Of a stretch of DNA of 64,000 nt, positions 33,804-43,201 are shown one piece after another. The translations under genes and the position numbers were made by a program. Numbering within the stretch: position 1 is the stretch's first letter; the number at the start of each line of letters is the position of its first letter. The DNA comes from Intestinibacter bartlettii (GTDB lineage Bacteria; Bacillota; Clostridia; Peptostreptococcales; Peptostreptococcaceae). Where the stretch lies: the NCBI GenBank assembly GCA_025148965.1, contig CP102273.1, forward strand, positions 1,736,001 through 1,800,000, written 5' to 3'. The notes beneath the pieces are model-generated. The model worked only from the letters and a program-made list of their open reading frames with translations. It had not been told where the DNA came from and made no database searches.

Positions 33804-35192
33804 TTACTTAGCTATATTTTCATTAATTTCAACGATATTATCCCCAGAAAATTTCTTTTTAAAGAATCGATAGAATAAAGTAGTTGTAGTTAAACAAGCT
33901 ATTACATCAGCAACTGGCTCTGCTAGTAAAACTGCAGTTAAGCCATCTTGCATAAATGCTGGTAGTATAAATATAAGTGGAACTAAAAGTATCATTTTTC
34001 TAAGTAAAGCTAAGAATAGTGATATTTTTGCTTCGCCTAATGATAAAAAAGTTTGTTGGCATGAAATTTGCATCCCGAATAAACACATACCCGCAAAATA
34101 AATTCTCATAGACCATGAAGTAATATCTACTAATGCTGGTGAATTGTTGAATATTTTTACAAAGAATGCTGGGAAAAGCTCTATTAATCCAACTGCAACC
34201 ATGGTAAAAGTAAAACAACTTATAAATAGTAATTTAAATGCCTTTTTAACTCTGTCATATCTCTTCGCCCCAAAGTTATAACTTAATATAGGTTGTGCCC
34301 CTTGTGTAAGCCCACTCATAGGAAGCATTATCATCTGCATCATACTACTCATAATTGTCATAGCACTTACCGCTATATCTGAACCATATTTAAGAAGTTG
34401 ATTGTTTAAACTTATTAAAACTATACTCTCCGTAGATTGCATTATAAATGGTGCAATTCCTAAAGCTAGAGTTCCTAATACTACTTCTTTTTTTAATTTT
34501 AAATATTTCTTTCTTATTTTTAATATTGTTTTATTCCCAAATAAGAATTTAAGTACAAATATTGCCGATACCAATTGTGAAGTTACTGTTGCAAGTGCTG
34601 CACCTTTAACCCCCATATTAAATCCAAATATTAAAATTGGATCTAGTATTATATTTAGTCCTGCACCTATTGCTACAGTAATCATACCTATTGTTGTAAA
34701 TCCTTGTGTATTGATATATGGATTCATCCCAACTGCTACTTGAACAAATACTGTACCTATAAGATATATGGATAAATAATCAATTGCATATTGTGCTGTA
34801 TTTTCACTTGCTCCAAAAGCCATTACAATAGGCTCTTTGAAGATATAGAATATTACGGTTAATATTAAACCGATTATTATTACTAGTGAAAAACTGTTAC
34901 CTAAAATTTCTTCGGCTCCATCATTGTCCTTTTGTCCCATTTTTATTGCAACTCTAGGGCTTCCTCCAAATCCAACAAGCGCACTAAACGCTGTTACAAG
35001 AAGCACAATAGGAGTAATTATTCCTATTCCAGCCATTGCTAAATCCCCATTTGGCATTCTCCCTATAAATATTCTATCTACAATATTGTATAGTAAGTTT
35101 ACTATTTGGGCTATTATAGACGGTACTGCTAAAGTTACTAAGAGTTTCCCAATACTCCCATTTTCTAAGTCTGTACTTTTTTTCTTGCTCAT
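33804..35192 (-). CDS. MATE family multidrug efflux transporter (MepA-like)
   Basis: A 462-residue protein with twelve hydrophobic helices arranged as two MatE domains. The N-terminal GSIGKLLVTLAVPSIIAQIVNLLYNIVDRIFIG (abridged) is a classic MATE opening with the VDRIFIG signature, and the second half has PMSGLTQGAQPILSYNFGAKRYDRVKKAF. It should export cationic drugs by Na+ or H+ antiport. The ribosome site AAGGAG is good. No regulator gene is adjacent. Confidence 0.9.
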   Translation of the reverse strand: MSKKKSTDLENGSIGKLLVTLAVPSIIAQIVNLLYNIVDRIFIGRMPNGDLAMAGIGIITPIVLLVTAFSALVGFGGSPRVAIKMGQKDNDGAEEILGNSFSLVIIIGLILTVIFYIFKEPIVMAFGASENTAQYAIDYLSIYLIGTVFVQVAVGMNPYINTQGFTTIGMITVAIGAGLNIILDPILIFGFNMGVKGAALATVTSQLVSAIFVLKFLFGNKTILKIRKKYLKLKKEVVLGTLALGIAPFIMQSTESIVLISLNNQLLKYGSDIAVSAMTIMSSMMQMIMLPMSGLTQGAQPILSYNFGAKRYDRVKKAFKLLFISCFTFTMVAVGLIELFPAFFVKIFNNSPALVDITSWSMRIYFAGMCLFGMQISCQQTFLSLGEAKISLFLALLRKMILLVPLIFILPAFMQDGLTAVLLAEPVADVIACLTTTTLFYRFFKKKFSGDNIVEINENIAK

Positions 35193-35314
35193 TTCAATCT
35201 CCTTTTTATTTAATACATTTTACCCGACAAGAAAATTATACCATATCATTTGTAAATATAAAGAGCTTCTTTATTATAAATTTAGTATTTAAATTTATAA
35301 TTTATGCTGAATTC

Positions 35315-37417
35315 TTAATCCATAGTTTCAAATAAATCAATTATTTCATCTCTAGATAATTTCTTTATAGATTCATTTTCTTTTAAATTTAAATTAATTA
35401 TATCATCAGCAAGCTCTTTTTTATATTCTTTTATAGCTTCTACCTTTTCTTCTACTGTATCTTTTGATATCAATTTAATAACATCTACTATGTTTTTTTG
35501 TCCTATTCTATGCGCTCTATCACTTGCTTGATCTTCTACTGCTGGGTTAAACCATGGGTCAAAATGTACTACCATAGATGCACTAGTTAAATTAAGTCCA
35601 GTTCCACCTGCTTTTAAAGATATTAAAAATACCTTCTTAGATTTATTTTGATTAAAGTCTTCTACTAATTCTAATCTCTTTTTAGCATCAATTTTTCCAT
35701 CTAAATAATTAAACTCTATATTTTCCTTTTCAAATCTCTTAGCTATTAATCCTAATACTTGAGTAAACTGTGAAAATACAAGTATTTTTCTATCTTTACT
35801 AGACTTTATTATCTTTATTAACATCTCTAATTTTGAATTTTTTCCTTTATAGTTTTTTACAACTAGTTCTGGCGATATACTCAACATTCTTAGTTTCGTT
35901 AAATAAGAAAACAATGTTACATTATCGCTGTTATTTTCTATTATTTGTTTTTTTAATATGCTTAAAAATGTATTATAAACTTTTTTATGCTCTTTATCTA
36001 ATTCAACATAGAATTTTTGCTCTATTTTATCTGGCAATTCATCTATAACATCTTTTTTTCTTCTTCTTAAAATAAATGGTTTTATCATTTGTTTTAAAAG
36101 TTCTAAGTTTTTATCGTTATTTACAAATATCTTTTCAAATCTATGTTTACTGTATAAATATCCAGGCATTACAAAATCAAAAATAGACCATAATTCCACA
36201 AGATTATTTTCCATAGGTGTTCCTGTAAGGCCAAATTTAGATTTTGCATTTATTTTTTTAATCGCCTTTGTAGTAGCGGAATCTGGATTTTTTATATTTT
36301 GAGCTTCATCTATTATTAGATAGTCAAACTTTAAATTTTTGTAATTATCCATATCGTTTTTATATGTACCATAAGTAGTTAAGATAACATCATAATCTTT
36401 ATAAATTTTTAATAATTTTTCTCTTTTTTCTTTACTTCCATATATAAGCCCAACCTTTAAATCTGGGGCAAATCTCTCAAATTCACTTTTCCAGTTATAT
36501 ATAAGTGCTGTTGGAGTTATAACAATACTTTTCTTATTACTTTCTGATAATAAAAATGCTATTGTTTGTATTGTTTTACCAAGACCCATTTCATCTGCAA
36601 GTATACCACCAAATCCGTAATTAGCTAATGTTTTTAAAAACTCAAATCCTTCAACTTGATATTCTCTAAGGCTTGCATTTAAATTTTGGGGAAGTTCTAT
36701 ATTTTTATTTAATTTATCGTATTTTTTAATTACATTATCAACATATTTTTTCCCACTTACAAAACTCATCTCTTCGTGCTTTAACATATTTTCTAAAAAC
36801 ATCGATTTATTATTTGGTATCTTTATCTTATCAAAATCGTCGAATATACCTAAGGTATCTATCATCTTAAATATTTTTTCTAAATCATTATCTCTCAAGT
36901 CAAGATAACTACCATCAGGCATTAAGTGATATTTATAATTGTCTTTATAAGATTTAAAGATTTTCTCATACTCACTTTTATCAATCCCCTCAATTTCTAA
37001 ATTAGCTCCTAAATTGGAATTTCTCGATTGACTAATATTAAAAATAACCCTTGGATTAATAACCACATCTTCATTACTTAGAGTTTCTTTATTTTTATTT
37101 TTTAAATGCTCCACTCCTTTTAAAACTACAGCCACCATATGAGAACAAATATTCATATCACCTGTCGTAAATACAGAATCTTGACAATCACAGCTAATAT
37201 TAGATATTACCCTCGTTTTATAATCAATACTAATCATAGCTGTATAGTTTCTTCTATGATATTCATCGTATACATTTCCATAGAAATTTGCATTAGATCC
37301 ATTTAAGCTGCTATAATGGTTACTTACATAATTATTTTTATAAAATAAAAACCCGCTATTATATTTTTGTCTATTTGCATTTCTTCTTAATATCTCACCT
37401 ATACTAGAGATTTCCAT
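35315..37417 (-). CDS. Compact SWIM/SNF2-type DEAD/H ATPase
   Basis: A 700-residue SNF2 motor. Near residues 95-112 is a SWIM zinc finger (CDCQDSVF...NICSH). The motor has motif I ADEMGLGKTIQT near 275, IIDEAQNIKN, LTGTPMENN, and the C-terminal SLKAGGTGLNL and DRAHRIGQ. Family relatives in Firmicutes are usually about 1,000-1,100 residues; this one lacks much of the region between SWIM and motor. It likely acts on nucleic acid-protein complexes, role unknown. AGGTGAGG precedes the ATG; the gene is monocistronic. Confidence 0.85.
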   Translation of the reverse strand: MEISSIGEILRRNANRQKYNSGFLFYKNNYVSNHYSSLNGSNANFYGNVYDEYHRRNYTAMISIDYKTRVISNISCDCQDSVFTTGDMNICSHMVAVVLKGVEHLKNKNKETLSNEDVVINPRVIFNISQSRNSNLGANLEIEGIDKSEYEKIFKSYKDNYKYHLMPDGSYLDLRDNDLEKIFKMIDTLGIFDDFDKIKIPNNKSMFLENMLKHEEMSFVSGKKYVDNVIKKYDKLNKNIELPQNLNASLREYQVEGFEFLKTLANYGFGGILADEMGLGKTIQTIAFLLSESNKKSIVITPTALIYNWKSEFERFAPDLKVGLIYGSKEKREKLLKIYKDYDVILTTYGTYKNDMDNYKNLKFDYLIIDEAQNIKNPDSATTKAIKKINAKSKFGLTGTPMENNLVELWSIFDFVMPGYLYSKHRFEKIFVNNDKNLELLKQMIKPFILRRRKKDVIDELPDKIEQKFYVELDKEHKKVYNTFLSILKKQIIENNSDNVTLFSYLTKLRMLSISPELVVKNYKGKNSKLEMLIKIIKSSKDRKILVFSQFTQVLGLIAKRFEKENIEFNYLDGKIDAKKRLELVEDFNQNKSKKVFLISLKAGGTGLNLTSASMVVHFDPWFNPAVEDQASDRAHRIGQKNIVDVIKLISKDTVEEKVEAIKEYKKELADDIINLNLKENESIKKLSRDEIIDLFETMD

Positions 37418-37532
37418 ATCCTCACCTCTTTTTTATTATTCTTTAAATTTAATTATTATAATTTAATATTTTATAAGTTCAAAATTATATTTTACCCATA
37501 AATTAAATATTTTATCACTTCTTTTAAAAAGA

Positions 37533-37557
37533 AAAAAGAGCTCTTAAAGCTCTTTTC
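37533..37557 (-). terminator. Terminator of the MoaA-like gene
   Basis: AAAAGAGCT / AGCTCTTTT with a 4-base loop, flanked by A and T runs, 16 bp beyond the stop. Confidence 0.75.
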
Positions 37558-37572
37558 AAACAATATCTATTT

Positions 37573-38523
37573 TTATAATTCATATAACTCTCTGTTTGTT
37601 ATATTATCTTTTATTTCATTAAAATCTTTTGGTTTTCTAGTTATTATTTCTTTCATAACTTCCGAAAAAGTAAGTGGTTTATGTAAGTAATTTAAAATAT
37701 CGTACTCTTTGTTTTCATATGTGCAAAGTCTTATCTTTCCATCATAAGAAAGAATTATTTTATTACAATTCCAGCAGTTCGAATTATTAAATCTAGAAAT
37801 AACCCCTATTTTACCTCTAGAATTACCTGGTTTAAAATAGTATCTACATATATTGTCATCTGATGGTATTTTTTCAAGTCCATCCATATTCTCTATAACG
37901 TCTACTATATTTAAATATCCCTCATCAAAAATTTTTCTTAATTCCCCAACATACATAAGTTCAAATAATCTTAAAGTTATAGGGAAATTTTTTACTAATT
38001 GTATAAAATCATTTAATTCATCATAGTTAAAATTATTCATAACAAGCATTTCTACAGTTGTATCTATATTTAATTTAAGAGCAGTGCTAAAAGATTTTAA
38101 AACATTACCTAAATTTCCACCTCTTGTTACAGAATCATATTTATATTCTTTTAAAGAGTTAATACCTATATTAACCTTATCAAGCCCCGCATTTTTTAAC
38201 TTCAAAGCTTCTTCAAAAAATTTAATTCCATTAGTTGAAACTATAACTTCTTCAATGTTACAAGTATTTTTTGCATAGTGAACTAGTTCAACTAAATCAG
38301 AATTTAAAAGTGGTTCTCCCCCTGTAAATTCAATCTTTTTTATCCCGAAATCTGCCATTGATTTTATTATAAATTTGTAATCTTCTGTGCTCATAAATCT
38401 ATTTCTTGTTTGTTCTATATCATTTTCGCATCTATACGGCATACAGTAAGCACATCTCAAATTACATGTATTATTCAAAGATATCTTCAAATATTCTATA
38501 TCCCTGTTAAACTCATCTTTCAT
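37573..38523 (-). CDS. MoaA-like radical SAM enzyme
   Basis: A 316-residue radical SAM protein. The first cluster motif is CNLRCAYCMP (Cx3Cx2C followed by MP, as in MoaA). GGEPLL and VSTNGI are SAM-binding elements. A second cluster motif CWNCNKIILSYDGKIRLC (Cx2Cx13C) is the MoaA GTP-binding cluster. It differs from true GTP 3',8-cyclase in lacking the C-terminal Gly-Gly tail, and no other molybdopterin gene is nearby, so a paralogue with a different substrate is possible. GAGGTTGAG precedes the ATG. Confidence 0.75.
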   Translation of the reverse strand: MKDEFNRDIEYLKISLNNTCNLRCAYCMPYRCENDIEQTRNRFMSTEDYKFIIKSMADFGIKKIEFTGGEPLLNSDLVELVHYAKNTCNIEEVIVSTNGIKFFEEALKLKNAGLDKVNIGINSLKEYKYDSVTRGGNLGNVLKSFSTALKLNIDTTVEMLVMNNFNYDELNDFIQLVKNFPITLRLFELMYVGELRKIFDEGYLNIVDVIENMDGLEKIPSDDNICRYYFKPGNSRGKIGVISRFNNSNCWNCNKIILSYDGKIRLCTYENKEYDILNYLHKPLTFSEVMKEIITRKPKDFNEIKDNITNRELYEL

Positions 38524-38707
38524 TTACTCAACCTCAATATCATTATATATATATTATTATATTTTTTATTAATACTATATTGCATTTTTATATATTATAC
38601 TGTATTAAATTATTTTTATATATCACATTATAGCATAATTCTAATTAAATTATATTTATTTCTCAACTTTTGTATGAAAATTATACATTTATCATACATC
38701 AAACACC

Positions 38708-38744
38708 AAAAATCCACTTACTTACTTGTAAATAAATGGATTTT
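38708..38744 (-). terminator. Terminator of the small two-helix protein gene
   Basis: AAAATCCACTTACTTA pairs with TAAATAAATGGATTTT with wobbles; located just beyond the stop at 38752. Confidence 0.65.
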
Positions 38745-38751
38745 CGATTTC

Positions 38752-39000
38752 TTATCTTTTTTTGCTTTTTTTCTTCTTATTTTTCTTATTTGGTTGAACA
38801 TTTTTAAACTCTTCCTCTTGCTTAAATCCTGGAGGTGGAGTTTTTTTGTATATAGTTTTAAAACAGTTAAAAGCTATACCAAGCGCAAATGCTGCTGGTA
38901 ATAATAATACTGGCACTTTTTTTACAAATACTATACAAATTATAAATACAAAAAGTCCTATCAAACTAAAATATACATTCATTCTCTGCCATCTTTGCAT
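38752..39000 (-). CDS. Small two-helix membrane protein with basic tail
   Basis: An 82-residue protein with two close hydrophobic helices (about 9-26 and 28-47) and a Pro-rich, very Lys-rich C-terminal tail ending KKNKKKKSKKR. The tail should be cytoplasmic and may contact RNA, DNA or lipid headgroups. GGGAGGGC lies five bases before the ATG. The gene stands alone with its own terminator. Similar small proteins are common in Clostridia without known function. Confidence 0.65.
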   Translation of the reverse strand: MQRWQRMNVYFSLIGLFVFIICIVFVKKVPVLLLPAAFALGIAFNCFKTIYKKTPPPGFKQEEEFKNVQPNKKNKKKKSKKR

Positions 39001-39296
39001 AATAAGCCCTCCCTTGCTGTATATATTATATATTCGCTAATAAAACATAAAATCCTCTATATTTATACAATTTACAAGTATTATTTATAATTTTTTATTA
39101 TTTTTTTAAAATCTACATATTATATAGTTTTTATTGCAATATACTTTGGAATAAATGTTTTCTTTTTACTTTTTTATTTAAAATATGACATATATCAAAA
39201 AATTTTTATATATTTTTTATTTTTTAATTATGGTAATTTTCGGAAAAAAGTACTATCATAAAGTAGTTTAATATTATGGAATTGGAGGAAAACAAT

Positions 39297-40568
39297 ATGA
39301 ATACACAACAAATAATTGCTATCTGTATTTTCGCTGTTGTAATGATACTTATAATAAGTGAAAAAATAGATAGAACTGTTGTAGCATTATCTGGTGCTGC
39401 CTTAATGTTTCTATTCAAAATAGTTACATTTGAAGAGGGTATTAGCCACATCGACTTTAACACATTATTTGTACTAATTGGCATGATGATTGTAGTTGCA
39501 ATCGTAAAAAAATCAGGGTTATTTGAATACGTCGCAATATTAACCGCAAAAATCTCAAAAGGGGATCCATCTAAAATTATGGTTTACTTTATGATAATAA
39601 CAGCTGTTTTATCTGCAATACTTGATAATGTAACAACTGTATTATTAATAGGACCTATGACACTTGTAATTAGCGATATTCTTTCGATTAATCCTATTCC
39701 GTTTTTGATGACACAAATTATTGCATCAAACGTTGGTGGGACTTCGACATTAATAGGTGACCCACCTAATATAATGATAGGTAGTGCTGCTGGTCTTAGC
39801 TTTGGAGATTTTGTCGTAAACTTAGGACCTGTAATTGTAATAATTCTTATTCTATTAATTTTTATTTTTAAATTTATATATAGAAAAGAATTAGTTAAAA
39901 GTCCTGAATCTGAACAATCAATTGCAAAATTAGATGAAAAAAAAGCTATTCAAGATAAAACATTATTAATAAAAAGTTTAGCTGTACTTGCTTTAATATT
40001 AGTAGGATTTATGACACATAGTAAAGTTGGAATTGAATCTTCTGTAGTTGCTATAACTGGTGCATGTATATTATTATTAATCGGAAAACAAGATCCACAT
40101 GAAATAATCTATAGTGTTGAATGGCCAACAATAGCATTCTTTGCTGGATTATTTATAGTAGTTGGTGGACTTTCAAATACTGGTGTAATTTCAATGCTTG
40201 CTAAATTATTAGTTGAAGAAACTCATGGAAATGTAATTCTTACTATGTTCTTACTTCTTTGGATTTCAGCAATAGTTTCATCTTTCTTAGATAATATACC
40301 TTTTGTTGCTACACTTATACCATTAATACTTACAATGCAAACTCAAGGTATGGATGTAATACCTTTATGGTGGGCAACTTCTCTAGGTGCTTGTCTTGGA
40401 GGAAATGGAACATTAATCGGTGCTTCTGCTAACGTTGTTTTAGCTAGTGTCGGACAAAAATATGGATATCCTATAACATTTAAAGATTACTTAAAAGTAG
40501 GTTTTCCAATAATGATTTTCACAGTAATAATTTCAACAATTTACTTAACAATAAAATTTGCTATGTAA
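39297..40568 (+). CDS. ArsB/NhaD-family ion transporter
   Basis: About 423 residues with eleven or so hydrophobic helices in two related halves. FNTLFVLIGMMIVVAIVKKSG, NVTTVLLIGPMT, ASNVGGTSTLIGDPPNIMIG and the second-half LDNIPFVATLIPL and GGNGTLIGASANVV match the ArsB/NhaD (ion transporter superfamily) pattern with its paired TS/GTLIGxxxN motifs. It may exchange Na+/H+ or export oxyanions; no ars genes are beside it. I use the ATG at 39297 because GGAGG lies eight bases before it, inside the longer frame. Confidence 0.82.
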   Translation: MNTQQIIAICIFAVVMILIISEKIDRTVVALSGAALMFLFKIVTFEEGISHIDFNTLFVLIGMMIVVAIVKKSGLFEYVAILTAKISKGDPSKIMVYFMIITAVLSAILDNVTTVLLIGPMTLVISDILSINPIPFLMTQIIASNVGGTSTLIGDPPNIMIGSAAGLSFGDFVVNLGPVIVIILILLIFIFKFIYRKELVKSPESEQSIAKLDEKKAIQDKTLLIKSLAVLALILVGFMTHSKVGIESSVVAITGACILLLIGKQDPHEIIYSVEWPTIAFFAGLFIVVGGLSNTGVISMLAKLLVEETHGNVILTMFLLLWISAIVSSFLDNIPFVATLIPLILTMQTQGMDVIPLWWATSLGACLGGNGTLIGASANVVLASVGQKYGYPITFKDYLKVGFPIMIFTVIISTIYLTIKFAM

Positions 40569-40684
40569 GTTTTAAAATTTTTTATACTTTATACATAAAT
40601 TTTAAAATACTTTCTATAAAAATTTGACATATAATTTAATATACAAGTTTTTATAGAAGTATTTTTTAATAGGGAGGGATTTTT

Positions 40685-41167
40685 ATGTCATTCAATAGAA
40701 TCGATTCTGTAAAAGGAGATTCAATCGAAATACTACTTAGACAATTAGGTGCTGCTAAAATCCAAAAGGTTCATGGTAATCTTTATTTTATAAAATTTAT
40801 CCTTGATGATGGCTTTGAAGTTATGTATACATATAATATAAATGCCAAAAATAAATATTTCTTACAAAGAATAGAACCTTATCCAATACCTCATGGTACA
40901 TTCTCAAATGAGGTAAAAATAGTAGATTTTATAAAAAAGGATATAGCTAAATTCAAACAAGGAATAAAAAGCAAACACTTTAATGACTTCTTAGAAGCAA
41001 CTGAACAAGCAAATAAATTTGTAAGATTATTAGATGATTTCTATTTAAATTATCATGTTGAAGAAGATAGTTTGGTAAGTGATTCATTAGGACAAATAAA
41101 TACAGCTATTGAAAATTTAAATAAACGTCTTGAAAGTATAATAAATCACTCAAAAAAAATAGACTAG
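40685..41167 (+). CDS. Hypothetical 160-residue protein
   Basis: A soluble protein. The first 70 residues look beta-rich (KVHGNLYFIKFILDDGFEVMYTYNI), the middle has QRIEPYPIPHGTFSNEVKIVDFIKKDI, and the last 60 are helical with LNKRLESII, possibly coiled coil. It has a strong site GGGAGGG. It lies 116 bp downstream of the ArsB/NhaD gene on the same strand and may be cotranscribed. No known family is recognised. Confidence 0.65.
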   Translation: MSFNRIDSVKGDSIEILLRQLGAAKIQKVHGNLYFIKFILDDGFEVMYTYNINAKNKYFLQRIEPYPIPHGTFSNEVKIVDFIKKDIAKFKQGIKSKHFNDFLEATEQANKFVRLLDDFYLNYHVEEDSLVSDSLGQINTAIENLNKRLESIINHSKKID

Positions 41168-41198
41168 CATTTATCTAAATTGGTTATATTAAAAAACA

Positions 41199-41238
41199 AA
41201 AGGCACGGGAATTTATTTTCCCACGCCTTTTATTTTTT
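41199..41238 (+). terminator. Bidirectional terminator
   Basis: AAAGGC and GGGAA pair with TTCCC and GCCTTT around a two-base internal loop, then TATTTTTT. It overlaps the stop region of the convergent CDF gene. Confidence 0.75.
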
Positions 41239-42093
41239 AAATGGCTCTATATGAGTCGCAACTTGTATATTTTGATTTATCTTTGCCCTCATTGTATTCT
41301 CAATGCTATGACTTAGTTCATGCGATTTTTCAACTGTCATATCAGGCTCAACCATTATATCCATATCGATGTGGATGTCATTTTCGCTACCCCTACTTCT
41401 AATATTTTTAATATCTTTAATTTCTTTAAACTCAACTACAATCTCTCTAATCACATTTTCCTCAATGATAGCCCCATCAACAAGAATTTTAATAGTTGAT
41501 TTAAAAATCTCATAAGCACCATGTAAAATAAAAATTCCAACTACAAATGATACAACTTTGTCTATTATTACTGGAAATCCTAATTTTATACATATCAAAG
41601 TTACTAAGACTCCTATTGAAACATATACATCACTTTTAGTATGAAGTGAATCCGAAATTAAAATATAGCTATTTGTTTTCTTTCCTACGCTATATTCATA
41701 TTTAGACACAATTATATTTATTATCAATGTAATTACTAAAATCACAATACTTACATTAGTCATATTCAAGCTTTCCGGATTTTTAATATTTAAAACAGCT
41801 TCACCCATAATTTTTAATGCTATAAATACCATCATTATTCCAATAAATAAACTAGAAAGCATTTCAAATTTTGTATGGCCATAAGGATGCTTTTTATCCC
41901 TTGGTCTTGCAGCTATTGAAATCCCAACAATACCTACTATATTTGATGCTGAATCAGAAAGCGAATGGAAACCATCAGCTAATACACTAGAACTGTTTAT
42001 ATAGCCTCCTACAATAAGTTTTAAAAAAGCAACAACTAAGTTTGCCACAAGGATAAATAATAAAATATTTTTGACCTTCTTGTATTTATCCAT
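41230..42093 (-). CDS. Cation diffusion facilitator (CDF) metal exporter
   Basis: A 287-residue CDF protein with six membrane helices and a C-terminal cytoplasmic domain. The first metal site is in DGFHSLSDSASN, the second-site helix in ISDSLHTKSDVYVS (both with the HxxxD/DxxxD pattern), and the loop RPRDKKHPYGHTKFE is typical. The C-terminal domain has IHIDMDIMVEPDM. Substrates for the family are Zn, Fe, Mn or Co. It lies 190 bp beyond an ArsR/NifX-like pair, which may be linked through metal stress. Confidence 0.9.
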   Translation of the reverse strand: MDKYKKVKNILLFILVANLVVAFLKLIVGGYINSSSVLADGFHSLSDSASNIVGIVGISIAARPRDKKHPYGHTKFEMLSSLFIGIMMVFIALKIMGEAVLNIKNPESLNMTNVSIVILVITLIINIIVSKYEYSVGKKTNSYILISDSLHTKSDVYVSIGVLVTLICIKLGFPVIIDKVVSFVVGIFILHGAYEIFKSTIKILVDGAIIEENVIREIVVEFKEIKDIKNIRSRGSENDIHIDMDIMVEPDMTVEKSHELSHSIENTMRAKINQNIQVATHIEPFKK

Positions 42094-42213
42094 AATATTT
42101 CCTCCTAATTTACATAAGAAAAATTCACATAGTTATTATTTTATATAATAATATTATATTATTGTATGATTTTTTTGTGATTTTATTTTAGCCTTAGTTA
42201 AAATTTTGCATTA

Positions 42214-42246
42214 AAAAAGCTACTGAAATAAAATCAGCAGCTTTTT
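42214..42246 (-). terminator. Terminator of the ArsR-NifX operon
   Basis: AAAAAGCT-CTGA / TCAG-AGCTTTTT with one internal mismatch; on the minus strand it ends in a T-run 40 bp beyond the stop. Confidence 0.8.
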
Positions 42247-42285
42247 GTAATTTATTTTAGTTTATATCAATTTAAAAATTATATT

Positions 42286-42690
42286 CTATAAATTTATATT
42301 ATGTCCATGACCATGAGCACATCCACCGTCACTGTGATTGTGAGAACATGCATCATCTTTTGATAATTCTTGTAATTTATTTTCTTGTAATAATTTTAAA
42401 TTAGCTTCTATAGTGTCATTTACACCTCTATAAACTTTAGTTCCCATTGCATTTAATTTCATTATAGCTCCAGCGCCTATTCCACCAACTATTATAGCAT
42501 CTACTTTATTTCCTTCTAGTGCTTTAAGTGGTTGACATTTTCCATGTTCATGACCTAAGTCACCATTGTTTATACTTTTAACTTCATTTGACTCTAAATC
42601 ACATATTACAAATTCTGGTGCAGAACCAAAATGTCCAAATGGCACACTTTCCATTCCTTTGTTTTCTGATACTGGTACACATACTTTCAT
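42286..42690 (-). CDS. NifX/NifB-family protein with His/Cys-rich tail
   Basis: A 134-residue member of the dinitrogenase iron-molybdenum cofactor-binding family. The core runs from MKVCVPVSENKG through VPFGHFGSAPEFVICDL to AIIVGGIGAGAIMKLNAMG, the standard fold. Unlike most members it ends in CSHNHSDGGCAHGHGHNI, a likely metal-binding tail. There are no nitrogenase genes here, so this is one of the non-nif members. It lies two bases after the ArsR gene and shares its promoter. Confidence 0.85.
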   Translation of the reverse strand: MKVCVPVSENKGMESVPFGHFGSAPEFVICDLESNEVKSINNGDLGHEHGKCQPLKALEGNKVDAIIVGGIGAGAIMKLNAMGTKVYRGVNDTIEANLKLLQENKLQELSKDDACSHNHSDGGCAHGHGHNINL

Positions 42691-42692
42691 CT

Positions 42693-43061
42693 TTACATCC
42701 CCCTATTTTTACAACATTTTTTATTTGACTTACAATTTGCACAACTATTCAGTCTTATAGCATCGAGTTTTTCCTTGTCAATAAATGTATCGTCTTCAAT
42801 ATCATTTATCATCTTTAAAAAGAACTTTACCTCTTTAAAACAATCGTCATTTATAACATATATAACTGAATAGCCTTGCTTTATACCTGTGACAATCCCA
42901 GATTCTTTTAATACTTTAATATGCTGAGATACAGCTGATTCTGAAATTCCAAGATGCCTAGATATCCCCTTTTGGCAAATTGTCCTTTTAGAGATAATTA
43001 ATAATATCTTTAGCCTTGTTTCATCGCTCAATGCTTTAAAAACTTTAACTAAATCTTCCAT
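42693..43061 (-). CDS. ArsR-family metalloregulator
   Basis: A 122-residue winged-helix repressor: VFKALSDETRLKILLI opens the fold, and HLGISESAVSQHIKVLKESGIV is the recognition region. The alpha3 helix lacks the ELCVCDL-type arsenic site; instead the C-terminus is Cys-rich (CANCKSNKKCC), which may be the metal sensor. It heads a two-gene operon and should bind the 18-base palindrome that overlaps its own promoter start. Confidence 0.88.
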   Translation of the reverse strand: MEDLVKVFKALSDETRLKILLIISKRTICQKGISRHLGISESAVSQHIKVLKESGIVTGIKQGYSVIYVINDDCFKEVKFFLKMINDIEDDTFIDKEKLDAIRLNSCANCKSNKKCCKNRGM

Positions 43062-43078
43062 AACTAACTCCTTATTTG

Positions 43079-43128
43079 ATTAAGTAATTACTTAATTAAA
43101 TAATAGTCCTCTAAACTAAAAAAGTCAA
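43079..43128 (-). promoter_or_regulatory. Promoter and operator of the ArsR-NifX operon
   Basis: On the minus strand TTGACT (43123-43128), 17 bp, TATTAT (43100-43105). Just downstream, at the start site, lies the perfect palindrome ATTAAGTAATTACTTAAT (43079-43096), placed where a bound ArsR dimer would block initiation. Confidence 0.8.
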
Positions 43129-43151
43129 TTATTTTTACTATTTTTTCCACA

Positions 43152-43177
43152 AAAAAGACAGCTTATGCTGTCTTTTT
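43152..43177 (-). terminator. Bidirectional terminator
   Basis: AAAAAGACAGC / GCTGTCTTTTT with a TTAT loop, 25 bp beyond the reductase stop. Confidence 0.85.
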
Positions 43178-43201
43178 ATCTATATTATTTAATTTTAATA
43201 T

